From UBA7862 sp050872785 (lineage in GTDB: Bacteria; Bacillota; Clostridia; Christensenellales; UBA1242): a stretch of 64,000 nt of DNA. The stretch lies in the NCBI GenBank assembly GCA_050872785.1, contig JBNMHO010000004.1:1-64000 (forward strand), in the 5' to 3' direction. Below the pieces are notes generated by a model. The model worked only from the letters and a program-made list of their open reading frames with translations, ran no database searches and was not told where the DNA came from. Shown here piece after piece: positions 16,777 to 26,400 of this stretch (positions within the stretch are counted from its first letter, which is position 1; every line of letters begins with the position of its first letter). A program made the position numbers and the translations under genes.

Positions 16777-17526
16777 TTATTTGCAAATTTCAATTCTATT
16801 TGGGAAAAGGCTTAACAAGTTGCGAATGAGTTTATCCTTTACAAACTTGTTGCAATGGACAATAATTTTTTCTGGATTTAGTGCAACAAGTGTCGTAAGC
16901 AAACTGCAATCTTCATAAATTCCCTGCTTTTCAAGCATAAAGTCATCTATTTTCTTGCCTTGAAGGTCACAGAGAAAATAGCAATCGCTTTTTGAAAAGA
17001 CATTGACGGCATAACACCTATGCTCTAGATTTGAAATAAGAAATTTGATAAGTTCCAAAAAACTGTCTTCTGATAAAAGATACATAACATTTTCATTGGC
17101 AAGATTGACAAGTTCTTCCCATTTTTTCTTTAAGAATTTAAGTCTGAATGCAACAACAGCGTCAACAAAAATTCTTTCATCAAAATCAAGACATTGCTCA
17201 ATAAAATGCTTGTCCGCTTCGCCATCAAAACACACAAGCGTTTGCAAAAAGACATTCATATATGGAGTTTTAGGTTTTTCAAAATTCAAGTTGGAAACGA
17301 TAAAATCTTTTTTATAGAAAAATAAAATACATTCTGCAATTTTTCCTTTAACAAAATCTTTGGCAAACTCCGCTTTTTCTTTTGGGACGGCAACAAGCAC
17401 GTTGCTTCTTCCGTTCATGGTTACGCATGCAGAAATTCCCTTGCATGATTTAATCACCAAGTTCACTTTGTCTGCAAAATATTCCGCCATCTTTGGGCTG
17501 TCAAAACAAATACAAAATTCCCACAT
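16777..17526 (-). CDS. YtxC-like putative sporulation protein
   Basis: 249 residues, soluble. The central and C-terminal parts resemble the YtxC family: DERIFVDAVVAFRLKFLKKKWEEL-type helices, a VNLANENVMYLLSEDSFLELIKFL-like stretch, and a C-terminal region ending NPEKIIVHCNKF. In Bacillus ytxC also sits beside thrS, and the same neighbourhood here supports the call. Its molecular function is unknown. The assignment rests on remembered family pattern plus synteny. Confidence 0.65.
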   Translation of the reverse strand: MWEFCICFDSPKMAEYFADKVNLVIKSCKGISACVTMNGRSNVLVAVPKEKAEFAKDFVKGKIAECILFFYKKDFIVSNLNFEKPKTPYMNVFLQTLVCFDGEADKHFIEQCLDFDERIFVDAVVAFRLKFLKKKWEELVNLANENVMYLLSEDSFLELIKFLISNLEHRCYAVNVFSKSDCYFLCDLQGKKIDDFMLEKQGIYEDCSLLTTLVALNPEKIIVHCNKFVKDKLIRNLLSLFPNRIEICK

Positions 17527-17647
17527 ACATTTAACCTACCATTATTGTATGCAACAAAATTGGATATACACGCCAAAGTTACAAACAAAATTTGTAAATA
17601 TATGTCAAGTCTTGTAATAGAATAGCTAAGAAGTGGCAATAAAAAAT

Positions 17648-17676
17648 AAATTGCCCGCCGCATTGGTGAGCAATTT
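17648..17676 (-). terminator. Terminator after rpsI
   Basis: Hairpin AAATTGC...GCAATTT with a GC-rich top, followed on the minus strand by a T-rich run. Confidence 0.75.
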
Positions 17677-17709
17677 GTATTTTTGATTTGCAAAACAATT
17701 TGTAAAAGA

Positions 17710-18228
17710 TTATCTCTTTGAAAATTGTGGTGCCTTACGAGCTTTCTTAAGACCATATTTCTTACGTTCTTTCATACGGCTATCACGGCTAAGGAAGCCT
17801 GCTTTCTTAAGTTCAGCCTTGTAAGTTTCGTTTTCTTTAACAAGTGCCTTTGCAATTCCGTGACGGACAGCACCAGTTTGTCCAGTGTAACCACCGCCAT
17901 AAACATTTGCAACAACATCATACTTACCTTCAGTTTCTGTAAGTTTGAGTGGTTGACGAACGATAAGTTTCAATGTGTCAAGCATAAAGTAGTCATCAAT
18001 ATCTCTGTTGTTGATTGTAATTTTGCCAGTGCCATTTGCAATAAGCCTTACACGAGCAACAGCGTCTTTTCTTCTGCCAGTTGCAATGTAAGTGTTTGGA
18101 TTTGATTTTTTGCCTGATTTTGCTTTTCTTTGCACAGGTTTTGCAGGAGCGTCAGTTTTTTCAACTGGTTTCTCAACTTTTGCAGTTTTTGCTCTTGGTT
18201 TCTTCACTTCTTTAACTTCTTCTGCCAT
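17710..18228 (-). CDS. rpsI: 30S ribosomal protein S9 with N-terminal extension
   Basis: The S9 domain starts near residue 46 (TYIATGRRKDAVARVRL) and ends with the canonical ...KKARKAPQFSKR that reaches the ribosomal P site. Ahead of it are about 45 residues rich in Lys, Ala, Pro and Glu (KKPRAKTAKVEKPVEK), absent from the usual roughly 130-residue S9. It lies 1 nt downstream of rplM, so the two are co-translated. Confidence 0.97.
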   Translation of the reverse strand: MAEEVKEVKKPRAKTAKVEKPVEKTDAPAKPVQRKAKSGKKSNPNTYIATGRRKDAVARVRLIANGTGKITINNRDIDDYFMLDTLKLIVRQPLKLTETEGKYDVVANVYGGGYTGQTGAVRHGIAKALVKENETYKAELKKAGFLSRDSRMKERKKYGLKKARKAPQFSKR

Positions 18229-18229
18229 A

Positions 18230-18673
18230 TTAGTTTCTTACTCCTTTGATTGTGATAAGTTCAGGTTTTTGTGCTTCGTGATTGTGATTTGCATCTTTGT
18301 AAACTCTAAGTTTCTTAATCATTTTTGAACCAAGAGAGTTCTTTGGAAGCATTCCCTTAACTGCTTTTGTTATAACAAAATCTGATTGTTCTTTCATAAG
18401 TTTGTCATAACCTACTTCCTTCATGCCACCAGCATATCCTGAGTGGTGAAAGTATTTTTTGTCTTTAAGTTTGTTGCCTGTTAGGACAACTTTGTCGCTG
18501 TTTATAACAATAACATGATCGCCCATGTCAACGTGTGGAGTATATTCAGGTTTGTTCTTTCCCTTAAGGATTGAAGCAACTTGGCTTGCAACACGCCCAA
18601 GAGCGATGCCGCTTGCGTCAACGATATACCATTTTGATTCCACAGTTTGAGGCTTTGCCATATAAGTTTTCAT
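18230..18673 (-). CDS. rplM: 50S ribosomal protein L13
   Basis: 147 residues with the family features WYIVDASGIALGRVASQ, HVDMGDHVIVINSDKV, KKYFHHSGYAGG and GMLPKNSLGSKM. First gene of rplM-rpsI. Confidence 0.98.
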   Translation of the reverse strand: MKTYMAKPQTVESKWYIVDASGIALGRVASQVASILKGKNKPEYTPHVDMGDHVIVINSDKVVLTGNKLKDKKYFHHSGYAGGMKEVGYDKLMKEQSDFVITKAVKGMLPKNSLGSKMIKKLRVYKDANHNHEAQKPELITIKGVRN

Positions 18674-18763
18674 TATTTTTCTCCTTCAAACTTTGTCAAG
18701 TTTTTGCACAAAACACAAATTCCGTCTGGGCTAATAGACAAAATTCTACTTTTGTTACTCAAT

Positions 18764-18792
18764 ATATTAAAACTTTTCTAACACCTTGTCAA
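18764..18792 (-). promoter_or_regulatory. Promoter of rplM-rpsI
   Basis: -35 TTGACA (18792-18787), 17-nt spacer, -10 TAATAT (18769-18764). About 90 nt of leader follow before rplM; an L13-type leader is possible but I see no decisive structure. Confidence 0.7.
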
Positions 18793-18909
18793 GTGTTTTT
18801 TTCAGTTTAATTTTCGTTTGTCCAGTTTTATTTGATATTTGTTCAAAAATCACTGTTTTTTTGATGAAAAAACACCATTTTTTGTTATGTTTTTTAGCAT
18901 AATTTTGCA

Positions 18910-19650
18910 TTAATTTTCATATTCAACACTTTCAAGATAAAGTCCGCACGCTTTGGCGGTTCTCCCAACGTCACTCCGTTTGCCACCTAATAGGCTTTTT
19001 TCAAAACTTTCAAATGTTCTTTTGTGTGTTCCCACTTCAAGCATTGTGCCAACCAAAATTCGCACCATATTATATAAAAAGCCATTGCCAGTGATGTGGA
19101 AATATAGATATTCTCCGTCTTGCTCAAGAGTTGCAGAATAAATTGTTCTAACTGTTGTTGAAGTGCTGGCACCGCTTGCGACATATGATGAGAAATCGTG
19201 CTCGCCGACAAGAGCCTTTGCACATTTGTTCAAGAGTTTAATGCCAAGTTTTCGTGGATAATGCAATGCTCTATCTTCGTCAAAAACACTCATTGTGTCA
19301 CCAGTATAGATTTTGTAAAGATAGGTCTTTTTCTTTGCCGACTTGCGAGCGTTGAAGTTTAAATCTCGCTCTTTTGCGTCAACAACTCTTATGTCTTTTG
19401 GCAAGTGTTGATTTATAACGATTTTAAGTTTGCTTGTTGGAATTGAACCACCATACATAAAGTTTGCAACTTGTCCCAAAGCATGCACACCAGCGTCAGT
19501 TCTGCCACTGGGAGTTAGACTTACTTTTTCTTTTGTCGCTTCAAAAATTGCTTCTTCCAAAACTTCTTGAACGGACAAGCCATTTTTCTGTCTTTGAAAG
19601 CCACAATAATTTGTGCCAAGATACTGAATTGTTAGTGATATGTTCTTCAT
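18910..19650 (-). CDS. truA: tRNA pseudouridine synthase A
   Basis: 246 residues. The catalytic aspartate lies in SGRTDAGVHALGQVANF. Other TruA marks are IQYLGTNYCGFQRQ at the start, HDFSSYVASGAS and FHITGNGFLYNMVRILVGTMLEVG. It converts U38-U40 of tRNA anticodon stems to pseudouridine. Confidence 0.97.
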   Translation of the reverse strand: MKNISLTIQYLGTNYCGFQRQKNGLSVQEVLEEAIFEATKEKVSLTPSGRTDAGVHALGQVANFMYGGSIPTSKLKIVINQHLPKDIRVVDAKERDLNFNARKSAKKKTYLYKIYTGDTMSVFDEDRALHYPRKLGIKLLNKCAKALVGEHDFSSYVASGASTSTTVRTIYSATLEQDGEYLYFHITGNGFLYNMVRILVGTMLEVGTHKRTFESFEKSLLGGKRSDVGRTAKACGLYLESVEYEN

Positions 19651-19847
19651 GCCGCTATTTTAACACATTTTTTTCAAAATAACAATCTCTTGAGTGTTTT
19701 TCTCCCCAAAAGTTTGTGTTTCTAAATTTTGCTAGGATAATAGAATTCTCTCCTCTTTTTTGGAAAATTGATTCAAATAATTGACTATTCAGAAGAAAAA
19801 GTCGTTTAGCATAAGTTATTTTTGACAAAAATTACACCGCAATATGT

Positions 19848-19876
19848 TTGACAAAAATTGTTAAAACTTGGATAAT
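19848..19876 (+). promoter_or_regulatory. Promoter of nifJ
   Basis: -35 TTGACA (19848-19853), 17-nt spacer, -10 GATAAT (19871-19876). A second TTGACA at 19822-19827 lies in a near-repeat just upstream. Confidence 0.7.
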
Positions 19877-19901
19877 ATGTTGATACAATTTGGAGGAAAA
19901 A

Positions 19902-22900
19902 ATGAAAATTACTGTTGACGGAAACACCGCTTGTGCAAGAATGGCTTATGCTTTTTCGGAAATGGCGGTTATATATCCAATAACACCTTCATCACCAATG
20001 GCAGAGTCTTGTGATGAATGGCAAACAAAAGGCGAGAAAAATCTTTTTGGGGACACTGTAAAAGTTTCTCAAATGCAATCTGAAGCGGGTGTTGCGGGGG
20101 CTGTTCATGGGGCTTTGGCATGCGGGTCACTTGCCACAACTTTCACCGCAAGTCAAGGACTTTTGCTTATGATTCCTAATATGTATAAAATAGCGGGCGA
20201 ATTGCTGCCTACTGTTTTTCATGTCACGGCAAGGGCTTTGTCCACCCATGCTTTGTCAATTTTTGGTGACCATGCTGACGTTATGGCTTGCAGACAAACG
20301 GGTTTTGCCATGATTTGTTCAAACACTGTTCAAGAAGCACAGGATATGGCAGTTGTGTCGCACATTGCAACACTGAAATCTCGTGTTCCTTTTTTGCACT
20401 TCTTTGACGGGTTTAGAACTTCACACGAAATTCAAAAAATTGACGGCATTTCTTATGACGACCTAAAAAAGATTTTGCCACAAAAAGAAATCGAAAGTTT
20501 TAAACTTGGTGCAATGTCAAGTGTTTCACCTCATCAACAAGGCACTGCACAAAACCCAGATATTTACTTCCAAAACAGAGAGGCATGTGAAATTTTTTAT
20601 AGGCAAGCACCAGAGGCTGTTTTGAGTGCTATGAAAGACGTTGAAAAAATAACTGGAAGGCATTATTCCCTTTTTGAATATTTTGGCGACCCAAATGCAA
20701 CAGATGTTGTTGTTCTTATGGGAAGTGGCGTTGAAACAATAAAAGAAACACAGAAATATCTGGCTCAAAATGGACGAAGCGGACTTGGTGTTTTGTGTGT
20801 TAGGCTGTATAGACCTTTTGTTTCTGCAAAGTTTGTGGAGGCTTTGCCTAAGACTGTAAAACGAATTGCCGTCCTTGATAGGACAAAAGAAAACGGCTCT
20901 GACGGTGAGCCATTGTATAAAGATGTGGCGTCCGCATTGTATGAATATGGCTGCAATGCAAAAGTCGTTCATGGCAGATATGGGCTTGGCGGAAAGGACT
21001 TCACTCCAGCCATGGCAAAAAGTGTTTTTGACAATTTGCAAGGAGAAATGAAAAACGACTTTACAGTGGGAATTATAGACGATGTTTTAAATTCTTCCCT
21101 TCCATATGACAAGTCCTTCCACATTGGTGACGACAACTACTCTTGCAAGTTCTTTGGGCTTGGAAGTGACGGCACAGTTAGTGCAAACAAAAACTCAATC
21201 AAAATCATCGGCTCGAACACAGACTTGTTTGCTCAAGGATATTTTGAATATGACTCCAAAAAATCTGGAAGTGCGACAATTTCTCACTTGCGTTTTGGCA
21301 AAAATCATACAAATCAGCCATATCTTGTTACAAATGCAAATTTTGTTGCATGCCACAACATAAGTTTTGTTGGAAAATATGACATGGCAGACGACTTGAA
21401 GCAAAATGGAATATTCTTGCTCAATTCCCCATATGGCACAGAAAACTTGGACAAAATTTTGCCACAAGAATTTTTTGAAACGCTAAAAGCCAAAAATGCA
21501 AAACTTTATGTTATAAATGCCAATGACGTGTCGGAAGAAGCGGGACTTGGCAAGCGAATAAATGTTGTTATGCAAGCATGCTTTTTCAAACTTACAGACA
21601 TCATTCCATACAATGTTGTGGAAAATTTGCTTATTGACGCTTCTGCAAAAACTTATGCCAAAAAAGGTCAAGCGATTGTTGACGCAAACATTCGTGCAAT
21701 AAAGAACGCAACGGCGAACTTGAAGGAATATGACTTATCAAAATATGTCCCGCACAAAGGAGAATTGCCACATGAAAAAGACCTTGACGCATATGACAAG
21801 GACTTTATAAAAATAATTGAACACAAGCATGGTGATGACCTTCCAGTGTCAAAATTTTCGCCACGTGGATATGTGCCAACAAACACTTCCCGCTTTGAAA
21901 AGCGAGGCATTTCTATCACAAGCCCAAGGTGGATAAAGCAAAATTGTATTCAATGCAATATGTGTTCTGCCGTTTGCCCACACAGCGCAATAAGACCAGT
22001 TCTTGTGCCAGATGACAAGTTGTCCTCTGTCCCAGAAAATTTTGAAACGTTAAAAGCACTTGGCATAAATGGGTGCAATTTTAGAGTTCAAATTGATGTT
22101 GCAAACTGCACAGGTTGTGAAAACTGTGTTAAAGTTTGTCCAGCAAAAAATAAGGCACTTGAAATGGTGTCTAGTGTTGACCTTGAAGAAGCAGAAAGAG
22201 AAAATGTGGAATATGCCAGCAAGATTGAAAACCCAAAGACCATTTTTAAAACAAATACCCTAAAAGGCAGTCAATTTGAAAAGCCATATTTTGAGTTTTC
22301 TGGTGCGTGTGCTGGCTGTGGTGAAACGCCTTACATTAAACTTGCAAGTCAACTTTTTGGCAAAAGAATGATAATTGCAAACGCAACTGGCTGCAGCAGC
22401 ATCTACTCGGGCAGTGCTCCAACTTCCCCATTTGCAAAGAACAATTTGGGACATGGCCCAGCGTGGGCAAGCAGTTTGTTTGAAGACAATGCAGAGTTTG
22501 GCTATGGCATGGCATTGGCAAAGAAAAATGCACGAATTGCCCTAAAAAATGATGTTATAAAATATCTTCCAAGTTGCAAGAATGAAAAACTTGCAAGTCT
22601 TTTAAACACTTGGCTAGAAAACATTGATGACGGCGAAAAAACTTATGAGTTATCAAATGAAATTTTATCCAGTGGGCTTTTAAAAGGCACTCCACTTGAA
22701 AAACATAAAAACTCTTTTGTAAAAGAAAGTGTGTGGATAATTGGTGGTGACGGCTGGGCATATGACATTGGCTTTGGTGGGCTGGATCAAGTTTTGGCTA
22801 GCGGCGAAAATGTTAATATACTGGTTCTTGACACAGAAGTCTATTCCAACACTGGTGGACAGATGTCTAAAGCAACTCCACTTTCTGCCACGGCAAAATT

Positions 22901-23372
22901 TGCTGCAAGTGGAAAGAGAACTCCAAAGAAAGACCTTGGCATGATAGCCATGACTTACAAGAATGTTTATGTTGCACAAATAGGTCTGGGCGCAAACATG
23001 AATCAAGCGGTGCAAGCAATGGCCGAAGCGGAAAGTTACAATGGCCCAAGTTTGATAATTGCCTATGCCCCATGCATAAATCATGGAATAAATATGTCGG
23101 GCGCACAAGATGAGATTAAAAGAGCGGTTGCAAGTGGATACTGGAATTTGTTTAGATATGACCCAAGGCTTTTGCATGACGGCAAAAACCCATTCCGCCT
23201 TGACTCACCTGCTCCAAGCATGAACTATGAAGACTTTTTAAAAGGCGAAGCAAGATACACTGCACTTGAAAGGCTTTCCCCACAACTTGCAGAAAAACTA
23301 TTTGAAGAAAGCAAAAAATGTGCAATGGAAAGATATGAAATGTATAAACGCCTTGCCTCTCAAACTGAATAA
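19902..23372 (+). CDS. nifJ: Pyruvate:ferredoxin (flavodoxin) oxidoreductase
   Basis: A single-chain PFOR of 1156 residues that oxidatively decarboxylates pyruvate to acetyl-CoA and reduces ferredoxin. The ATG at 19902 is chosen because GGAGG sits just upstream; the TTG at 19890 overlaps that site. Domain order is canonical: an N-terminal pyruvate-binding domain (YPITPSSPMAESCDEW), domains II-III, then a two-cluster ferredoxin domain (CIQCNMCSAVCP and CTGCENCVKVCP). The thiamine diphosphate domain follows, with CAGCGE for the proximal cluster and GDGWAYDIGFGGLD for TPP/Mg binding. It indicates anaerobic metabolism and stands alone on the plus strand. Confidence 0.98.
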   Translation: MKITVDGNTACARMAYAFSEMAVIYPITPSSPMAESCDEWQTKGEKNLFGDTVKVSQMQSEAGVAGAVHGALACGSLATTFTASQGLLLMIPNMYKIAGELLPTVFHVTARALSTHALSIFGDHADVMACRQTGFAMICSNTVQEAQDMAVVSHIATLKSRVPFLHFFDGFRTSHEIQKIDGISYDDLKKILPQKEIESFKLGAMSSVSPHQQGTAQNPDIYFQNREACEIFYRQAPEAVLSAMKDVEKITGRHYSLFEYFGDPNATDVVVLMGSGVETIKETQKYLAQNGRSGLGVLCVRLYRPFVSAKFVEALPKTVKRIAVLDRTKENGSDGEPLYKDVASALYEYGCNAKVVHGRYGLGGKDFTPAMAKSVFDNLQGEMKNDFTVGIIDDVLNSSLPYDKSFHIGDDNYSCKFFGLGSDGTVSANKNSIKIIGSNTDLFAQGYFEYDSKKSGSATISHLRFGKNHTNQPYLVTNANFVACHNISFVGKYDMADDLKQNGIFLLNSPYGTENLDKILPQEFFETLKAKNAKLYVINANDVSEEAGLGKRINVVMQACFFKLTDIIPYNVVENLLIDASAKTYAKKGQAIVDANIRAIKNATANLKEYDLSKYVPHKGELPHEKDLDAYDKDFIKIIEHKHGDDLPVSKFSPRGYVPTNTSRFEKRGISITSPRWIKQNCIQCNMCSAVCPHSAIRPVLVPDDKLSSVPENFETLKALGINGCNFRVQIDVANCTGCENCVKVCPAKNKALEMVSSVDLEEAERENVEYASKIENPKTIFKTNTLKGSQFEKPYFEFSGACAGCGETPYIKLASQLFGKRMIIANATGCSSIYSGSAPTSPFAKNNLGHGPAWASSLFEDNAEFGYGMALAKKNARIALKNDVIKYLPSCKNEKLASLLNTWLENIDDGEKTYELSNEILSSGLLKGTPLEKHKNSFVKESVWIIGGDGWAYDIGFGGLDQVLASGENVNILVLDTEVYSNTGGQMSKATPLSATAKFAASGKRTPKKDLGMIAMTYKNVYVAQIGLGANMNQAVQAMAEAESYNGPSLIIAYAPCINHGINMSGAQDEIKRAVASGYWNLFRYDPRLLHDGKNPFRLDSPAPSMNYEDFLKGEARYTALERLSPQLAEKLFEESKKCAMERYEMYKRLASQTE

Positions 23373-23385
23373 GATTATAGAAAAA

Positions 23386-23413
23386 GAGATACTGTAAAAA
23401 GTATCCCTTTTTT
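23386..23413. terminator. Bidirectional terminator between nifJ and the protease gene
   Basis: Hairpin GATACT/AGTATC flanked by A- and T-runs, between convergent genes. Confidence 0.75.
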
Positions 23414-26400
23414 TTATTTGTTATAACTCCACCAATTAAATCTGTGTCTTTTCTTTCTTATGAGAACCCCTACAACAGCACCTATTATTGATAGCCCCGC
23501 CACGACACCAATAATGATGTATAAAATCTTGCGATTGCTAACAATTTTCACATTTATTGTTGTGTCTTCTGTTATGTCGTCAAGCGGCACGTCAAACTCA
23601 AAGTATTCCATAAATTTAAGTTCATAAATCTCTTTTAACTTGTCTGTGGAGCAAATTGTGCCATAGGTCACATCTTCTGTGACTGTTTGACCGTCTTCAA
23701 ATTTGAATGTAACTTTGTAAACATCTGGCGTGTAAACTGCGTGGATAGTTTTATCGTTTCTGATGTTTTGAATAACTGGCTCGTCCCAAACAGCGGGAGT
23801 TTGGGTGTAGTGTTCTTTTTCTGGGACTTCTGGAATCATTTCTTCTGGCAAATCAAGTCCGTGTTGAAGTTCCATTGTTGTGAAAAGTTTGTTGCCTACA
23901 AAATACTTTATTTTATAAACATTGATACTAACGTTTTCAACTTCCACTTCAAAACTATCTCTGACAAAAACTGAATATTGAAGATTTGTCACTGGGTCGT
24001 CACCTGGGTTCAGCCCAATGTAATTATACGAATCCACTGAGTAATACACTTGTTCTCTTTCGCCGTCTGCCCATATGAGATAAACTTTTATGTCAAATCT
24101 TGCCTTGCTGTATCCACTTTGAAGGTCAACATAAAAAATTCTGTTTGTGCCATATTCCACATTGCCAGTGCCACGGACTTTAAACTTTTCGCTCACTTGT
24201 GATGATGATATTGTGCAGTTTTCGCCTCTCCATTTTGCATAAAGAGTGATGTCTTCTGCCGTGCCTTGTTCAATTTTCTCAAGTGCAGTTCCGCTGAAAG
24301 ATGAATTGTTATACCACCCCTTGAATTCATATCTGTTTTTGGTTGGGACTGGAAGATAAAATGTTCCTGTTGTAACGTCAAATGTTGTTCTATATTCTAC
24401 TGGCATTTCACCGCTTGCAGAGTTATAGGTTATGGTATAAGTGATAAGTCTGTATCCGCCAACAAGTGTTACGTCACTTGTAACTTCATAAGTTGAAATA
24501 TCCACAGTTTCGCTGCCAACTTGCCAACCAACAAAAACATATCCCGCAACATTTGTGTTAATTTTTGGCGAGTTAAGTTTTTCAAACTGCATAACTTGCT
24601 GGGTTTCTATTTGATTTAGATATTTAAATGTAACTATGCAAAGTCTGTATGCGATTGTGTATATGCCGTCTGTTGCAGTAACGATATAATTTGGGTTTTT
24701 GGAACGAGCGGATATTGTATAACCTGTGCTGTTTTTGCGAGTGGTGTTTGAAATTGGCTTGCCGTTTGCATCATTGCAAATAAATTCAATAACACTTTTT
24801 ACATTGTCACTTGAAGCAAAATTATCCTCTGTGCCGTCCAAAAATTCATACTTAAAATTCAAGTCCAACTCGCCATAATAGGCTGTCATATCAAGAAGTT
24901 TTATCTTAATAATTGCTTCAAAAATTATAAACGAGCCGTCTATGTCTTCTGAGATGACATAGTTTTTTGTCCATTCGTCTGCCAAGATGACGGAACCTAT
25001 TGTGTATTTGTAAAGTCCCACTTCCTCGCCAGTTTTCCTTGACAATCTGCCAAGATATGTCACCTCGTCTCCTTCAACAATGTTGCTTAAAACAAATGGG
25101 AACTCTGGGTCTGTTTTTCCATAATTTTTGCTTATATTTTTCGTTGGAACAATCTTCAGTTCCCTTTTTTGAATTTGGAACTTTACATCGCCACTTAGTT
25201 CAATTTGATAGTCGTCTTTCCTCAAAGTATCTGAATCTGCAAGTTGCAAAGTGCTAAGCAAAATATCATAAGTTCCGACATCAGAGCCGTCTGCCTTTGC
25301 AAGTTTTCCTTCAAAATTTGGAGTTTCGCCCGCAAGATTACCCGAGTAGGTAAAGTCTATTGTATAATCTTTGTCACCATAAGACATGACTTGTCTGCTT
25401 TTTGGAGTTATATATAATTTTGCTGGCAAAATTTCGATATAAACTGTCGCAAAGGAGTCGTCATAATCTTTCATTGAAAATTTGAGAGTTAGGGTTGTTT
25501 TGCCGACATGAGTTCTGCCGATTGGCTCAAGAGAACTTTCCTCTTCCACAAAACTTTCCCCAAGACAATATCTTACGCTCATGCTCTCGCCTGCAAAGAT
25601 GTCAACAAAATGTTCCGTTGCGTCATATGTTGTTGTTTTGCTTGAAACATATGAATAGGCGTCAAGCGTTCCATTTGTTATGTAAAAATATGCTTCTTCA
25701 AGTTTAAAAGCGTAATTATTTGCAAGAAATTTCCCGTCTGTTCCGTTTTCAAATGCAAATGTTCCTTTCAAGATTTTGTAATGCCCAACACTTTCCCCAA
25801 CTTCCCTTGATAGAACACCTGTGTATTTAGCTTCTTCGCCTGAGAGGACATTTTCAAGCGTAAATGAAAATTCTGGGTCGTCTTCGCCTACAGATTTCGA
25901 AAATTGCTTGTCAAATCTCAATGTGACAATTCTTTTGTTTATTCTTAGGATAGAGCCTGCGGTTATCTTGAAAGTGTAATTGTTTGCATAAAATCCCGTG
26001 GCTTGATTGTCTATAAGTTTTGACTCGGAAGTTAAGGAATAGCGATAATTCCCTACATTTTCATTTTCTGGGCGTTCAAAGTAAAATTCACCTTTTGGAA
26101 CTTCGCCATTCACCGCACCAGTAATTTTATAAGTCAATTCTGGGTCGCTTTCGCCATAATATTTGCGATTTGTTCCCACACTTACACTTAAAGTTTTTGG
26201 CTCAATAGTGAACATCTTTGTTTCGTCAAAAACAAGGGTGTAGTTGGAAGGGTTGAAGTTTCCTCTCTTTGCAAGTTTAAAGTCACCCATTGTTATTGCA
26301 TACTTTCCGACATTTGTCCCCGGCTGCCTTTGAAGTCTGCCTGTGTAATACAAATCTTCCCCGTCAATTAGCCCACTTGACGCAAATGTTAATGTTTGAT

